Assembly: GCF_000380565.1 (NCBI RefSeq)
Contig: NZ_AQYJ01000026.1
Location: forward strand, 372,001 to 436,000
Direction: 5' to 3'
From: Microbulbifer variabilis ATCC 700307
Lineage (GTDB): Bacteria; Pseudomonadota; Gammaproteobacteria; Pseudomonadales; Cellvibrionaceae
DNA: 64,000 nt
Shown one piece after another: positions 26,427-36,857 of this stretch; within the stretch, counting starts at the first letter, position 1, and every line of letters begins with the position of its first letter. The notes under the pieces are model-generated. The model searched no databases, had not been told where the DNA came from, and saw only the letters and a list, made by a program, of their open reading frames with translations. The position numbers and the translations under genes were made by a program.

Positions 26427-26442
26427 ATTCCTGTACAGGAAT
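26427..26442. promoter_or_regulatory. Perfect 16-bp palindrome, candidate operator
   Basis: ATTCCTGTACAGGAAT reads the same on both strands. It lies about 125 bases upstream of the barrel-protein start on the minus strand, where an operator would be expected. It is not a LexA box, which needs CTGT and ACAG eight bases apart. Confidence 0.4.
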
Positions 26443-26473
26443 GCCCGACTTTAGAAGAGGATATCCGGAGAGG

Positions 26474-26503
26474 GCCGTCGCGCCGAAGTATTGACGCGAC
26501 GGC
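26474..26503 (-). terminator. Hairpin downstream of lysS
   Basis: Perfect 9-bp stem GCCGTCGCG (26474-26482) / CGCGACGGC (26495-26503), 32 bases after the lysS stop. There is no U-tract, so it may act as an mRNA 3'-end stabiliser or a weak terminator. Confidence 0.5.
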
Positions 26504-26534
26504 AGAGCACACTGCTAGTAGCGCGGTGAGCCGT

Positions 26535-28019
<1,485 letters not shown>

Positions 28020-28103
28020 GGTGATCTATCAGTTTTGTGAGTGATATTACCCCTCGTCCCATTAGTGAGAGACGAGGGGCGCGGTGAGAGTGGAGACTTT
28101 AAA

Positions 28104-29199
28104 TCAGAGGCCGGCTTTGAGGCTGGCTTCGATAAATTGGTCCAGGTCTCCGTCCAGTACTGCCTGGCAGTTGCTGGTCTGGACACTGGTACGCAGGTCC
28201 TTGATACGCTGGTCGTCCAACACGTAGGAGCGGATCTGGCTGCCCCAACCGATATCGGCCTTGCTGTCTTCCATGGCCTGCTTCTCTGCGTTGCGCTTGA
28301 GCATTTCCTGCTCGTACATTTTCGCGCGCAACATTTTCCAGGCTTTATCGCGGTTCTGGTGCTGGGAGCGCTCGCTCTGGCACTGCACGACGATCCCGGA
28401 TTCTGTGTGGGTCAAACGCACCGCAGAATCGGTTTTGTTGACGTGCTGACCACCGGCGCCTGATGCGCGGTAGGTGTCTTCACGCACCTGGGATTTGTCG
28501 ATTTCAATCTCGATATTGTCATCGATTTCCGGTGACACAAATACCGAGCTGAAAGAAGTGTGACGGCGGTTGCCGGAATCAAACGGCGATTTGCGCACCA
28601 GGCGGTGTACACCGGTTTCTGTGCGCAGCCAGCCGAAGGCATGGTCGCCGGCAAAGTGCACGGTGGCACTCTTGATACCGGCCACTTCCCCCGCAGAGAC
28701 CTCTTCCAGGGTGGTCTTGAAGCCGTGGGCTTCACCCCAGCGCAGGTACATACGCAGGATCATTTCCGCCCAGTCCTGGGCCTCGGTACCACCGGAGCCG
28801 GCCTGGATATCCAGGTAGGCATTGTTCTCGTCATTCTCGCCGGAGAACATACGGCGGAATTCCAGAATCCCCAGCTGCTGCTGGAGACCTTCGATCTCAG
28901 TGGAGACCTCCCCTACGGAGTCCTCATCATTTTCCTCGACTGCCATTTCCAACAGTTCGCGGCAATCGGCAATGCCGGAGTCAAGGTTTTCGATGGTATT
29001 AACCACCGTTTCCAGGGAGGAGCGCTCGCGCCCCAGTTCCTGTGCGCGGTTGGGGTCGTCCCAAACGCTCGGCTCGGCCAGCTCCAGCTCTACTTCGGTA
29101 AGGCGTTCTTTCTTGCTGGCGTAGTCAAAGATACCCCCTAAGAACGTCAGTGCGCTCTTCGAGGTCTTTTAATTGATTGAGGAGGGGATTGATTTCCAT
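28104..29199 (-). CDS. prfB: Peptide chain release factor 2 with programmed +1 frameshift
   Basis: Releases nascent protein at UGA and UAA. The gene starts at ATG 29197-29199 ([20 protein letters not shown]), reads 24 codons, meets TGA at 29125-29127 and continues in the +1 frame at GAC (29126), giving 364 residues in all, the normal RF2 length. The stop-codon-recognition tripeptide SPF is at residues 204-206 and the peptidyl-hydrolysis GGQ at 249-251. It precedes lysS by 84 bases. Taken without the frameshift it would appear as a 300-residue protein with an internal start. Confidence 0.97.
29125..29139 (-). promoter_or_regulatory. RF2 autoregulatory frameshift site
   Basis: On the minus strand an internal Shine-Dalgarno-like AGGGGG is followed by TAT CTT TGA C, the canonical slippery CUU-UGA-C context. 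Low RF2 lets the ribosome slip +1 at CUU and make more RF2. Confidence 0.95.
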
Positions 29200-29223
29200 G
29201 AACTTTCGGTGTCCGGACAAAAT

Positions 29224-29254
29224 AAAAAGCGGCGCGCATTCTACCGCAGCGCGC
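29224..29254 (-). terminator. Terminator after the CueR-like gene
   Basis: Minus-strand stem GCGCGC (29249-29254) / GCGCGC (29232-29237) followed by a CGCTTTTT run, between the regulator stop at 29296 and the prfB start. Confidence 0.65.
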
Positions 29255-29295
29255 GGGGGTCCTGCCAGTCGACAGCTAATGAGATACCCATTGGA

Positions 29296-29700
29296 TTAGC
29301 CTGGAAGCTGACCAGATAACCGATCCAGGATTGCGCACTCGGGTGAGTCGTTGCCGGCACAACTTTTCTCAAATGCCAACAGGGTTGTACGCATTTCGAG
29401 CAGGTCTCGGAGTTGCTCTTCCAGGTGGGATAGTTTTTCACTGACCAGCAGCTTGGTTTCCCGGCTACGCCTGTCGGGGTTCTCGCGCAACTCCAGCAAG
29501 GCCCGGACCTCTCCAGTCGAAAAACCGCTGACACGGGCCCTCTGGATAAAGCGCAGGGTTTCTACATCACTTGCAGTGTACTGGCGGTAGCCATTAGCCC
29601 CACGACTGGGAACCAACAGGCCAATTTCCTCGTAGTGACGTAAGGCTTTACTACTTAGGCCCGAGCTGCGGGCTGCCTGAGATATATTCACCGATAGCAC
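29296..29700 (-). CDS. MerR-family regulator, CueR-like
   Basis: A 134-residue winged-helix activator. The N-terminal MerR helix-turn-helix and wing are at residues 4-45 (SQAARSSGLSSKALRHYEEI, ANGYRQYTASDVETLRFIQ). A dimerisation coiled coil and a C-terminal metal-binding loop with Cys114 and Cys122 (CAGNDSPEC) follow. The Cys spacing of eight and Ser79 at the position of CueR Ser77 point to a monovalent Cu(I)/Ag(I) sensor. No copper ATPase or oxidase gene lies beside it, so its target is probably elsewhere. It follows the lipoprotein gene on the same strand. Confidence 0.88.
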   Translation of the reverse strand: MLSVNISQAARSSGLSSKALRHYEEIGLLVPSRGANGYRQYTASDVETLRFIQRARVSGFSTGEVRALLELRENPDRRSRETKLLVSEKLSHLEEQLRDLLEMRTTLLAFEKSCAGNDSPECAILDRLSGQLPG

Positions 29701-29752
29701 CTACGGATTCCAAGGCTCACCAAACACCACAGCAAGCACTATTCAACAATTT

Positions 29753-30205
29753 CTAGGCGCTGTTATCGCGACATGCCGCAAATTGGTATTGCACCTGCTC
29801 GGCGGGATCGAAACCCAACTCCAACGCTGCATCTAAAGCATCCATACCAACGAGATGCAGCAATATATCTCCGGTAGGAGCCCCACACACTGCCGGGTAC
29901 ATCCTGTCAGTTCGCACGCCACAGCGGGACTCCTGTACCGCAATGCCATTCTCTCGTAATTTGGCCAGGCTCTGTTGTAGTGTCATACCTCCACCTTCAC
30001 ACTGCTTGCGACCGCTTTTGCGATAGACCCAAACCATCTCCCCCGGCCTCGGCGCGGGAGCGCTTGGCGCTACCTCCGGCTGGGTAGGCCCCGGGGTATT
30101 TTCAACTTGATTTTCCATTGCCTGCTCCTCCTTGGCACCGCCGCAGGCAGCCACGGCCACCACCAGGGTCAATGCAATCAATGCAGATAGTGTTGTTTTT
30201 ACCAT
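29753..30205 (-). CDS. Putative lipoprotein of unknown function
   Basis: A 150-residue product with a lipoprotein signal (LIALTLVVAVAAC, lipobox VAAC, Cys21). A Pro/Ala/Glu-rich spacer covers about residues 25-55, followed by a compact C-terminal domain with four cysteines: KQCEGG, SRCGVR, AVCGAP and AACRDN. The sequence YPAVCGAPTGDILLHLVGMD is consistent with a small disulfide-stabilised domain. I do not recognise the family. It follows the LysE gene by 33 bases. Confidence 0.75.
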   Translation of the reverse strand: MVKTTLSALIALTLVVAVAACGGAKEEQAMENQVENTPGPTQPEVAPSAPAPRPGEMVWVYRKSGRKQCEGGGMTLQQSLAKLRENGIAVQESRCGVRTDRMYPAVCGAPTGDILLHLVGMDALDAALELGFDPAEQVQYQFAACRDNSA

Positions 30206-30238
30206 CGAACTTCCTCCATAAAACGACGACAGCCCAAC

Positions 30239-30868
30239 TCAGGACAGTGCCAGCCAGACTCCCACCAGTAACATCAATGTACCGGAGATGCGATTGATCA
30301 AGCGCACATTCTCAGCACGTTCCAGCAGACGACTGAGTGCCTGACCACCTCCAGCGTAAATCAGCAGACACAGGGTTTCCAGCAACAGTATTGTGGCAAG
30401 CAGCACGGAGAGTTGCGGCACCAAAGGTTTACTTTGATTGATAAAGGGTGGCAATAAGGCAATGAAAAAAGCCCATCCTTTAGGGTTGGCCACAGCAGTA
30501 ACAAACCCTTGGGCCACTAACGCTTTAGGCGAAGGCCGTACACGCATAGCCCCCCGGCCTCCGCCATCAATGGCGGCCAATTGCCCTCGCGAGCGCCACA
30601 TTTGCACGCCTACCCAAGCAAGATAAGCACCGCCACAGTATTTGAAAACCTGAAATACTGTCGGGTACTGCGCCATCAGCACTGCAGCCCCAAGCACTGC
30701 AGCCAGAGCCACTAGGGCTACTCCCGCCAGCTCACCAACCATCATCCACAAGGTGTGGCGCACCCCCAGTGTAATTCCCAGGCTGAGCGCCAACATCATG
30801 CACAATCCCGGTGTTACCGAGGCAAAAAAACTGGCTGGGACAAAAAGCGCGAGTACAGACAGCTCCAT
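30239..30868 (-). CDS. LysE/RhtB-family amino-acid exporter
   Basis: A 209-residue inner-membrane protein with about six membrane segments. The typical family start is FASVTPGLCMMLALSLGITL, then VAQGFVTAVANPKGWAFFIA, the conserved NPK motif of the family, and a C-terminal MLLVGVWLALS segment. Members export threonine, homoserine, lysine and similar compounds; the substrate cannot be read here. It lies eight bases after an EamA-family transporter gene, so the two may form one export unit. Confidence 0.92.
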   Translation of the reverse strand: MELSVLALFVPASFFASVTPGLCMMLALSLGITLGVRHTLWMMVGELAGVALVALAAVLGAAVLMAQYPTVFQVFKYCGGAYLAWVGVQMWRSRGQLAAIDGGGRGAMRVRPSPKALVAQGFVTAVANPKGWAFFIALLPPFINQSKPLVPQLSVLLATILLLETLCLLIYAGGGQALSRLLERAENVRLINRISGTLMLLVGVWLALS

Positions 30869-30876
30869 TTTACTTC

Positions 30877-31788
30877 CTAGTGATGGGTACCATTGTGGTT
30901 ACCGTAATGACTAACAAGCATTCCTGCCAACATAAGGCCACAACCGATAAGCTCACGGGCATTCAGCACCTCATTGAGGAATAGCCACCCCGCCGCCAGA
31001 GCAAACACCGCCTCCAGACTCATAATTACCGTGGCGTGGGAAGGCGCCGCATAGCGCTGGGCCAGCAATTGGAAAGTAAAGGCCAGTGCCGTGGAAAAAA
31101 TCATCATATAGGCGATGGGCCAGGCTGCATCCACAGCCGACTGCATTGTTGCTTCTTCAGTGAAGAGGGATGCCAGGGCTGACAAAAAGCCGCATACCAG
31201 GAACTGGATACAGGCGAGACGCAATGCATCGTAGCGCTTCACCAGATGATCGGCCGACAACACCTGTATAGCGAATACGAAGGCACTCGCGAACACCATT
31301 AAGTCACCGATTAATTGCGACTCTTCAGCAAAGTCCGCCAGCCAATAGAGGCCGAAAAGGGCAAGAGCAATGCCCACCCAAGTCCAGCGATTGGTTTTGT
31401 GGCCGAGGGACAAACCGATCACTGGCACCAATAGCAGGTAGAAACCGGTAATAAACCCAGCCCGACCAGCGGTTGTGTAGAGCAAGCTCACTTGCTGCAG
31501 CGCCGCACCAAGAAACAGCCAGAAACCGAGCACAGCACCGCCGGGCAAACAGGCTTTCCAACGATGATTAACATGCTTGCCACCCACTTCACCGGGCTGG
31601 GAATCCCTGCGAGAAGACAACCAATAAACGATCGGCACCAAAATCAGGCCACCGAGAATAAAGCGCCATGCGTTAAATGCCAGCGGCTCAATATCCGCCA
31701 TAGCGACCTTTTGTGGCACAAAGGCGACACCCCAGAACAGGGCGGCCAATAACAGCAGGACTTCAGCCTGGACTTGTTTCCGTTTCAC
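30877..31788 (-). CDS. EamA/DMT-family transporter
   Basis: Ten-segment drug/metabolite transporter with two EamA repeats (LLLAALFWGVAFVPQKVAMA at the start; VIMSLEAVFALAAGWLFLNE in the second repeat). I favour GTG 31786-31788, which follows a GGAAG site; another GTG at 31840-31842 adds 18 residues (so 303 versus 321). The C-terminus is His/Asn-rich (HYGNHNGTHH). Substrate unknown. It follows recJ by about 80 bases from the favoured start and is close to the LysE gene. Confidence 0.9.
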   Translation of the reverse strand: MKRKQVQAEVLLLLAALFWGVAFVPQKVAMADIEPLAFNAWRFILGGLILVPIVYWLSSRRDSQPGEVGGKHVNHRWKACLPGGAVLGFWLFLGAALQQVSLLYTTAGRAGFITGFYLLLVPVIGLSLGHKTNRWTWVGIALALFGLYWLADFAEESQLIGDLMVFASAFVFAIQVLSADHLVKRYDALRLACIQFLVCGFLSALASLFTEEATMQSAVDAAWPIAYMMIFSTALAFTFQLLAQRYAAPSHATVIMSLEAVFALAAGWLFLNEVLNARELIGCGLMLAGMLVSHYGNHNGTHH

Positions 31789-31867
31789 TTCTTCTACTTC
31801 CAACGACGTTTTTAAGCACAGCCGCGAATACGCTCCCCGCACTTCGCGATTTTTGAAAAGGTGACTC

Positions 31868-33595
31868 TTATACCGCCTCCAGCAGGTTCACCATTAACTG
31901 TAGGGATTCCCGCCCGCGAAATTCATTGACATCCAACTTGTAGGCCAAACGCACTCTTTCGGCAGCCTGCGGCCACTGATCTGTGTCCACATTAAAGGCG
32001 ATGGCATCCAGTGCCAGTTGCGGAGCCTGCGGCGGGGCAACCACCATTTTTAGGTGGCGCTCACCAACGATTCGCTGTTGCAGCAGCAGAAACTCCCCAT
32101 CGAAGACCGGCTCGGGAAACGCCTGGCCCCAAGGGGCGCAGGCGCGCAACAAGGCTGCAGTTTGCAGGGTGTAATCTGCAATATCCAATTCACCATCAGA
32201 GTCGATCACTGCCTGTAATTGATTTTCATCCAGGCGGTTGCGCACTGCCCGCTCAAACTCGGTACGAAAGGCACTGAGGTGCTCCGCCGGCAAGCTCAAG
32301 CCCGCGGCCATGGCGTGACCGCCGAATTTACTGATCAATTCAGGATTGGCTGCAGCCACATCGCTCAGGGCATCGCGGATATGTAAACCGGGAATGGAGC
32401 GCGCAGAGCCTTTCACCAGGCCATTATCCCCTTCTGCAAAGGCAATTACCGGGCGGTGGAATTTCTCCTTGATACGGCTGGCGAGGATACCCACTACCCC
32501 CTGGTGCCAATTAGTATCGTAGAGGCAAAGACTCCAGGGAATCTCCCCCTCAAGCTGTAGTTCTTCCAACGCCGCCAGGGCTTCCCGCTGCATACCCTGC
32601 TCTATTGCCTTGCGGTCCCGGTTGAGCCTATCCAGCTCCCCCGCCAGCTCTCGGGCCTCATTGGGATCGCGGGTCAGGAGGCAGCGGATGCCGGTACCAA
32701 TATCATCCAGGCGCCCGGCAGCATTGATCCGCGGCCCCAGGGTAAAACCGATATCTGTAGTGGAAAGCCTTCGCTGATCGCGCCCCGCCACTTCCAACAG
32801 TGCGGAAATCCCGGGCCGGCAACGGCCGGAACGGATACGGGCGATACCCTGGTGCACCAGGATGCGATTGTTATGATCCAGAGGCACCAAATCTGCCACA
32901 GTGCCTAATGCCACCAGGTCGAGGTACTCAGCCATATTCGGCGGGACTATGCCACTCTGTTCAAACCAGCCGCACTCCTGCAGAGCACTGCGCAGGCGGC
33001 TCAACAGATAGAAAATCACTCCCACACCGGCGAGATTCTTGCTGGGAAAATCACAGCCCGGTTGGTTTGGATTGACGATGGCATCAGCCTCTGGCAACTC
33101 ACTGCCCGGCAGGTGGTGATCGGTTACGATCACCGTCATCCCCGCCGCCTTGGCCGCTGCAACTCCATCGATGCTGCTGATGCCGTTATCTACTGTGACC
33201 AGCATATCCGGGGCATAATCTTTGGCCACCTCAACGATTTCCGGGGTCAACCCATAGCCGAAATCGAAGCGGTTCGGCACGAGGAAGTCAACACCCGAAG
33301 CTCCCATGGCCCCCAACGCCAGTACGGCGAGCGTGCTGCTGGTAGCACCGTCGGCATCGAAGTCACCGACAATCAAGATCTTCTGTTGCGCTCGCACGGT
33401 TTCCACCAGCAGTGTCACCGCTGTATCCAGCCCCCGCATCAACTGAGGTTGCTGCAGCTTGGCGAGACTGTGGTTCAGGGCCTCCTCGCTGACGATACCG
33501 CGACCAAGCAGTACCCTCTGCAAAATTTTGGGAGTTTCAGAAGCAAAACGGCCAGTGGAAAAATCCACTGGCCGCCGCTGAATTGTTGTATTCAT
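31868..33595 (-). CDS. recJ: Single-stranded-DNA-specific exonuclease RecJ
   Basis: 5'-3' exonuclease acting in recombination, mismatch repair and base-excision repair. The 575-residue protein has the DHH-phosphoesterase motifs DFDADG (residues 78-83), TVDNGISS and VTDHHLPG, the DHHA1 motif GGHAMAAGLSL, and a C-terminal OB-type domain (RLAYKLDVNEFRGRESLQLM). It lies downstream of thrC in the hom-thrC-recJ string. Confidence 0.97.
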   Translation of the reverse strand: MNTTIQRRPVDFSTGRFASETPKILQRVLLGRGIVSEEALNHSLAKLQQPQLMRGLDTAVTLLVETVRAQQKILIVGDFDADGATSSTLAVLALGAMGASGVDFLVPNRFDFGYGLTPEIVEVAKDYAPDMLVTVDNGISSIDGVAAAKAAGMTVIVTDHHLPGSELPEADAIVNPNQPGCDFPSKNLAGVGVIFYLLSRLRSALQECGWFEQSGIVPPNMAEYLDLVALGTVADLVPLDHNNRILVHQGIARIRSGRCRPGISALLEVAGRDQRRLSTTDIGFTLGPRINAAGRLDDIGTGIRCLLTRDPNEARELAGELDRLNRDRKAIEQGMQREALAALEELQLEGEIPWSLCLYDTNWHQGVVGILASRIKEKFHRPVIAFAEGDNGLVKGSARSIPGLHIRDALSDVAAANPELISKFGGHAMAAGLSLPAEHLSAFRTEFERAVRNRLDENQLQAVIDSDGELDIADYTLQTAALLRACAPWGQAFPEPVFDGEFLLLQQRIVGERHLKMVVAPPQAPQLALDAIAFNVDTDQWPQAAERVRLAYKLDVNEFRGRESLQLMVNLLEAV

Positions 33596-33644
33596 TCTCT
33601 CTCAGCTATTTTTAATCCGGCCGCCAAGTCCCTCGCTGCGCCAG

Positions 33645-35057
33645 CTAGTGCCCTTCGGACAACATGGTCGCCATATAGTCGTGCACCTGGGACAAGTCGT
33701 TGGGCAGCACCTTGAATCGCTCTTCGCGCTGCCAGAGGTCCTGCATATGTGCCGGTAAGGGAATTTTAGTTTGTGGCAGTGCCTGCGCCACAGCATCGGG
33801 GAATTTTGCCGGGTGTGCAGTGGATAAGCAAACCATTGGCTGCTCAGCAGAGCGGCGCACCCTTCTTGCGGCCTCGACACCAATAGCGGTATGGGGATCG
33901 AGCAGATAGCCGGTCGCCTGGTACTGCTCACGAATCACCTCAATAGTACGCGCATCGTCGACCCTATAGCTGGAAAATGTCTTTTGGGCCTGCGCCAGGG
34001 CCGATTCGCTCAAGTGCATAGGCACACTGCGATCTGCCAGCAACTCCGCCACTGCGGCACCATCGCGGCCGTAGAGATCAAACAGCAGGCGCTCAAAATT
34101 GCTCGACACCATGATATCCATGCTGGGCGACAGGCTGTGTATCAGCGGCTTAGGGGTGTGGTCGTTATCGCTGATGCAGCGGTGCAGGATATCGTTGGCA
34201 TTAGTGGCGATCACCAGTTGATCGATAGGCAGCCCCATCCGCTTCGCCAGGTAACCGGCAAAAATATCGCCAAAGTTGCCAGTGGGCACGGAGAAATTTA
34301 CCGTTTTATCTGATGCGCCCAGGCGCAAGGCCGCGTAAAAGTAGTAGACAATCTGCGCCATAATACGCGCCCAATTAATGGAGTTCACCGCCACTAAACG
34401 GCGCCCATCGGGCAAAAAGGAATGGTTGGCGAAGCTGGCCTTCACCATATTCTGGCAATCGTCGAAATTACCTTCCATGGCGATATTGAACACATTGTCC
34501 GACAACACCGTGGTCATCTGCCGACGCTGCACCTCTGAGACCCGGTTATGGGGATGCAAAATAAAAATATCGATATTGTCGCAGTGGCGGCAGCCTTCAA
34601 TCGCCGCCGAACCGGTATCCCCGGAAGTAGCTCCCATCACCACCACGCGCTCACCACGCTTTTTCAGCAGGTGGTCGAACAACTGACCGAGAAACTGCAG
34701 GGCAAAATCTTTAAAGGCCAGAGTTGGGCCGTGGAAAAGCTCCAGAATCCACTCGTTGGTATCGGTCTGCACCAAAGGCGCTACCGCCCTGTGACGAAAC
34801 TGACCCTGCCCCAAACCATAGGAGCGCTCGATAATATCGCGTAGCTCCCGCTCATTGAGATCCTCTCCCACAAACGGCCGGATAATTTCAAAAGCCAGCT
34901 GCTGGTAATCCAGACCCGCCATAGCCGCAATATCCTCTCGGGAAAATTGCGGCAGTGACTCCGGTACATAGAGGCCGCCATCACTGGCAAGCCCGGTGAG
35001 AACAGTATCGGCAAAAGAGAGAGACGGCGCGCGGCCGCGAGTACTGATAAATTTCAC
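33645..35057 (-). CDS. thrC: Threonine synthase
   Basis: PLP enzyme converting O-phosphohomoserine to threonine. The 470-residue product starts at GTG 35055-35057 (KFISTRGRAPSLSFADTVL). The PLP-lysine motif is GPTLAFKDFALQFLG, the phosphate-binding region VVMGATSGDTGSAAIEG, and SVPTGNFGDIFAGYLAK is the second conserved block. It follows hom by 92 bases, giving the last two steps from homoserine to threonine. Confidence 0.97.
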   Translation of the reverse strand: MKFISTRGRAPSLSFADTVLTGLASDGGLYVPESLPQFSREDIAAMAGLDYQQLAFEIIRPFVGEDLNERELRDIIERSYGLGQGQFRHRAVAPLVQTDTNEWILELFHGPTLAFKDFALQFLGQLFDHLLKKRGERVVVMGATSGDTGSAAIEGCRHCDNIDIFILHPHNRVSEVQRRQMTTVLSDNVFNIAMEGNFDDCQNMVKASFANHSFLPDGRRLVAVNSINWARIMAQIVYYFYAALRLGASDKTVNFSVPTGNFGDIFAGYLAKRMGLPIDQLVIATNANDILHRCISDNDHTPKPLIHSLSPSMDIMVSSNFERLLFDLYGRDGAAVAELLADRSVPMHLSESALAQAQKTFSSYRVDDARTIEVIREQYQATGYLLDPHTAIGVEAARRVRRSAEQPMVCLSTAHPAKFPDAVAQALPQTKIPLPAHMQDLWQREERFKVLPNDLSQVHDYMATMLSEGH

Positions 35058-35149
35058 GGTGTTAATTGGCTCTCAAACTTAGCGGGATGTACAGAAAACT
35101 GGCAACGCTCCTCTCGGGAACAGTACCAAATAAGCGACAAAGGTAAGGA

Positions 35150-36514
35150 TCAGCCAAGGCTTTCCACGCGAATTCGCACCACATCACCCTCAACCGTATC
35201 CAGGGCTTCAATCTGAGCGACTGCTTCACGCAGGCAGGCCTCTCTGGCGCGGCTGGTCAGGATCACCACCGGCACCAACTCCTCACCTTCCGAAGGCTCG
35301 TGCTGAATCAAGGCCTCAATACTAATACCCTGATCACTGCAAATAGTGGCCACCTTAGACATAACACCGGGCTTATCATGGGCAGATATGCGCAGATAAT
35401 AGCTGGTAACCACCTCTTCTTCCGGCAGCACCTGGGTATCTCCCTGCTCGGTAAGTGCCACCCCGGCAGCGGGCACTCGCTGGTCTGGCCTGGCATCAAG
35501 GGTACGCGCCACATCGACAATATCAGCAATCACAGCTGAAGCTGTGGCCTCCGCACCAGCACCAGCGCCGTAATACAGGGTCGGCCCAACCGCATCACCA
35601 TTCACAAGCACAGCGTTCATAACCCCATTTACATTGGCAATCAGGCGGCGCTGGGGGATCAGTGTCGGATGTACTCGCAGCTCCACCCCTTGATCTGTAC
35701 GGCGGGCAATACCCAAATGCTTGATTCTATAGCCGAGTTCATCGGCATAGCGGATGTCTTCGCTGGAGATGCGGCTGATGCCCTCGGTATACACCTTGTC
35801 GAAAGCGAGCGGCATAGTGAATGCCAGAGAAGCCATAATCACCAGCTTGTGCGCTGCATCAATACCTTCCACATCGAAAGTGGGATCGGCCTCCGCATAG
35901 CCGAGCGCTTGCGCCTGGGACAGCGCCTCAGCGAAGCTGCGGCCCTTATCGCGCATTTCGGTGAGAATATAGTTACCCGTGCCGTTTATAATACCCGCGA
36001 GCCACTGAATCCGGTTGCCGACCAGCCCCTCGCGCAAGGATTTTATAATCGGAATACCCCCAGCCACGGCAGCCTCATAGGCAATAGTGACTCCTTTGCT
36101 GGCAGCTAACTCAAACAGTTCATTGCCATGCTCGGCTATCAGCGCTTTGTTAGCAGTAACAACATGCTTGCCATTCTCTATGGCTGCTAATACCAGCTCA
36201 CGGGCCACAGTAGTGCCACCGATTAACTCCACCAGAATGTCGACATCGGGATTGTTGGCAACATCGAAAATTTCCCGCGTTACATTCAGTCGGCTGGTGT
36301 CACAGTCCGGGTTATCCCGGCGCGCCCCAACCTGCTCAATAGCCACCGGGCGCCCACAGCGTGCGGCCACTTCCTCCGCATTGCGTGCCAGGACATTGAT
36401 CGTCCCACCACCCACTGTGCCCAGGCCGCACACACCAATTCTCACTGCACGCTGCGTTTTTCCTGCAACCACCTGACCAACTGCCCCCGCAGACTCTTCA
36501 ATTGTTGCGCTCAC
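35150..36514 (-). CDS. hom: Homoserine dehydrogenase
   Basis: Reduces aspartate semialdehyde to homoserine with NAD(P)H. The 454-residue protein starts at GTG 36512-36514, which has a strong GGAGGG ribosome-binding site. It has the Rossmann motif GVCGLGTVGGG near residue 30, the signature VEGIDAAHKLVIMASLAF, and a C-terminal ACT regulatory domain (YYLRISAHDKPGVMSKVATI) for feedback by threonine. It is monofunctional, with no aspartokinase domain. Confidence 0.97.
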   Translation of the reverse strand: MSATIEESAGAVGQVVAGKTQRAVRIGVCGLGTVGGGTINVLARNAEEVAARCGRPVAIEQVGARRDNPDCDTSRLNVTREIFDVANNPDVDILVELIGGTTVARELVLAAIENGKHVVTANKALIAEHGNELFELAASKGVTIAYEAAVAGGIPIIKSLREGLVGNRIQWLAGIINGTGNYILTEMRDKGRSFAEALSQAQALGYAEADPTFDVEGIDAAHKLVIMASLAFTMPLAFDKVYTEGISRISSEDIRYADELGYRIKHLGIARRTDQGVELRVHPTLIPQRRLIANVNGVMNAVLVNGDAVGPTLYYGAGAGAEATASAVIADIVDVARTLDARPDQRVPAAGVALTEQGDTQVLPEEEVVTSYYLRISAHDKPGVMSKVATICSDQGISIEALIQHEPSEGEELVPVVILTSRAREACLREAVAQIEALDTVEGDVVRIRVESLG

Positions 36515-36738
36515 AAATTCCCTCCGCGCATTTGCTCCCGGCCCAACGTAAATACACTAAAATATCACTCCGGGGCACAGCGCAATAAATATCAACAAAG
36601 TCGACAAAAGATCGACAACCTTACCGAGAGATACGCAATAAATCCAATTAAATTGCGCACCGGCTTTAGGCATCCTCAAATAAGGGCATTTGACACTTCT
36701 GTCACCATAAAACACTTCTTGAAACAGATACCATCCTC

Positions 36739-36763
36739 AGTAGATGCTATATAAGCATCTACT
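36739..36763. promoter_or_regulatory. Perfect inverted repeat upstream of ansA, candidate operator
   Basis: AGTAGATGCT (36739-36748) and AGCATCTACT (36754-36763) are perfect 10-base arms around ATATA, about 95 bases before the ansA start. The symmetry and position suit a dimeric regulator such as the product of 37957-38772, or an mRNA leader hairpin. Confidence 0.5.
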
Positions 36764-36857
36764 AGCATCAGGTGCCAACAACCTGCGAAATTGCATATAC
36801 CGCGCCTTTTCCAGAAAAATGGGCGCCCTGAAAACTGACTCAGATAGCGGTCGAGTA

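Noticed and set aside
26427..26442. LexA (SOS) box
   Set aside because: CTGT and ACAG are adjacent rather than separated by eight bases.
36744..36857. N-terminal extension of asparaginase
   Set aside because: It crosses the inverted repeat, has no homology, and the start at 36858 gives the normal family length.
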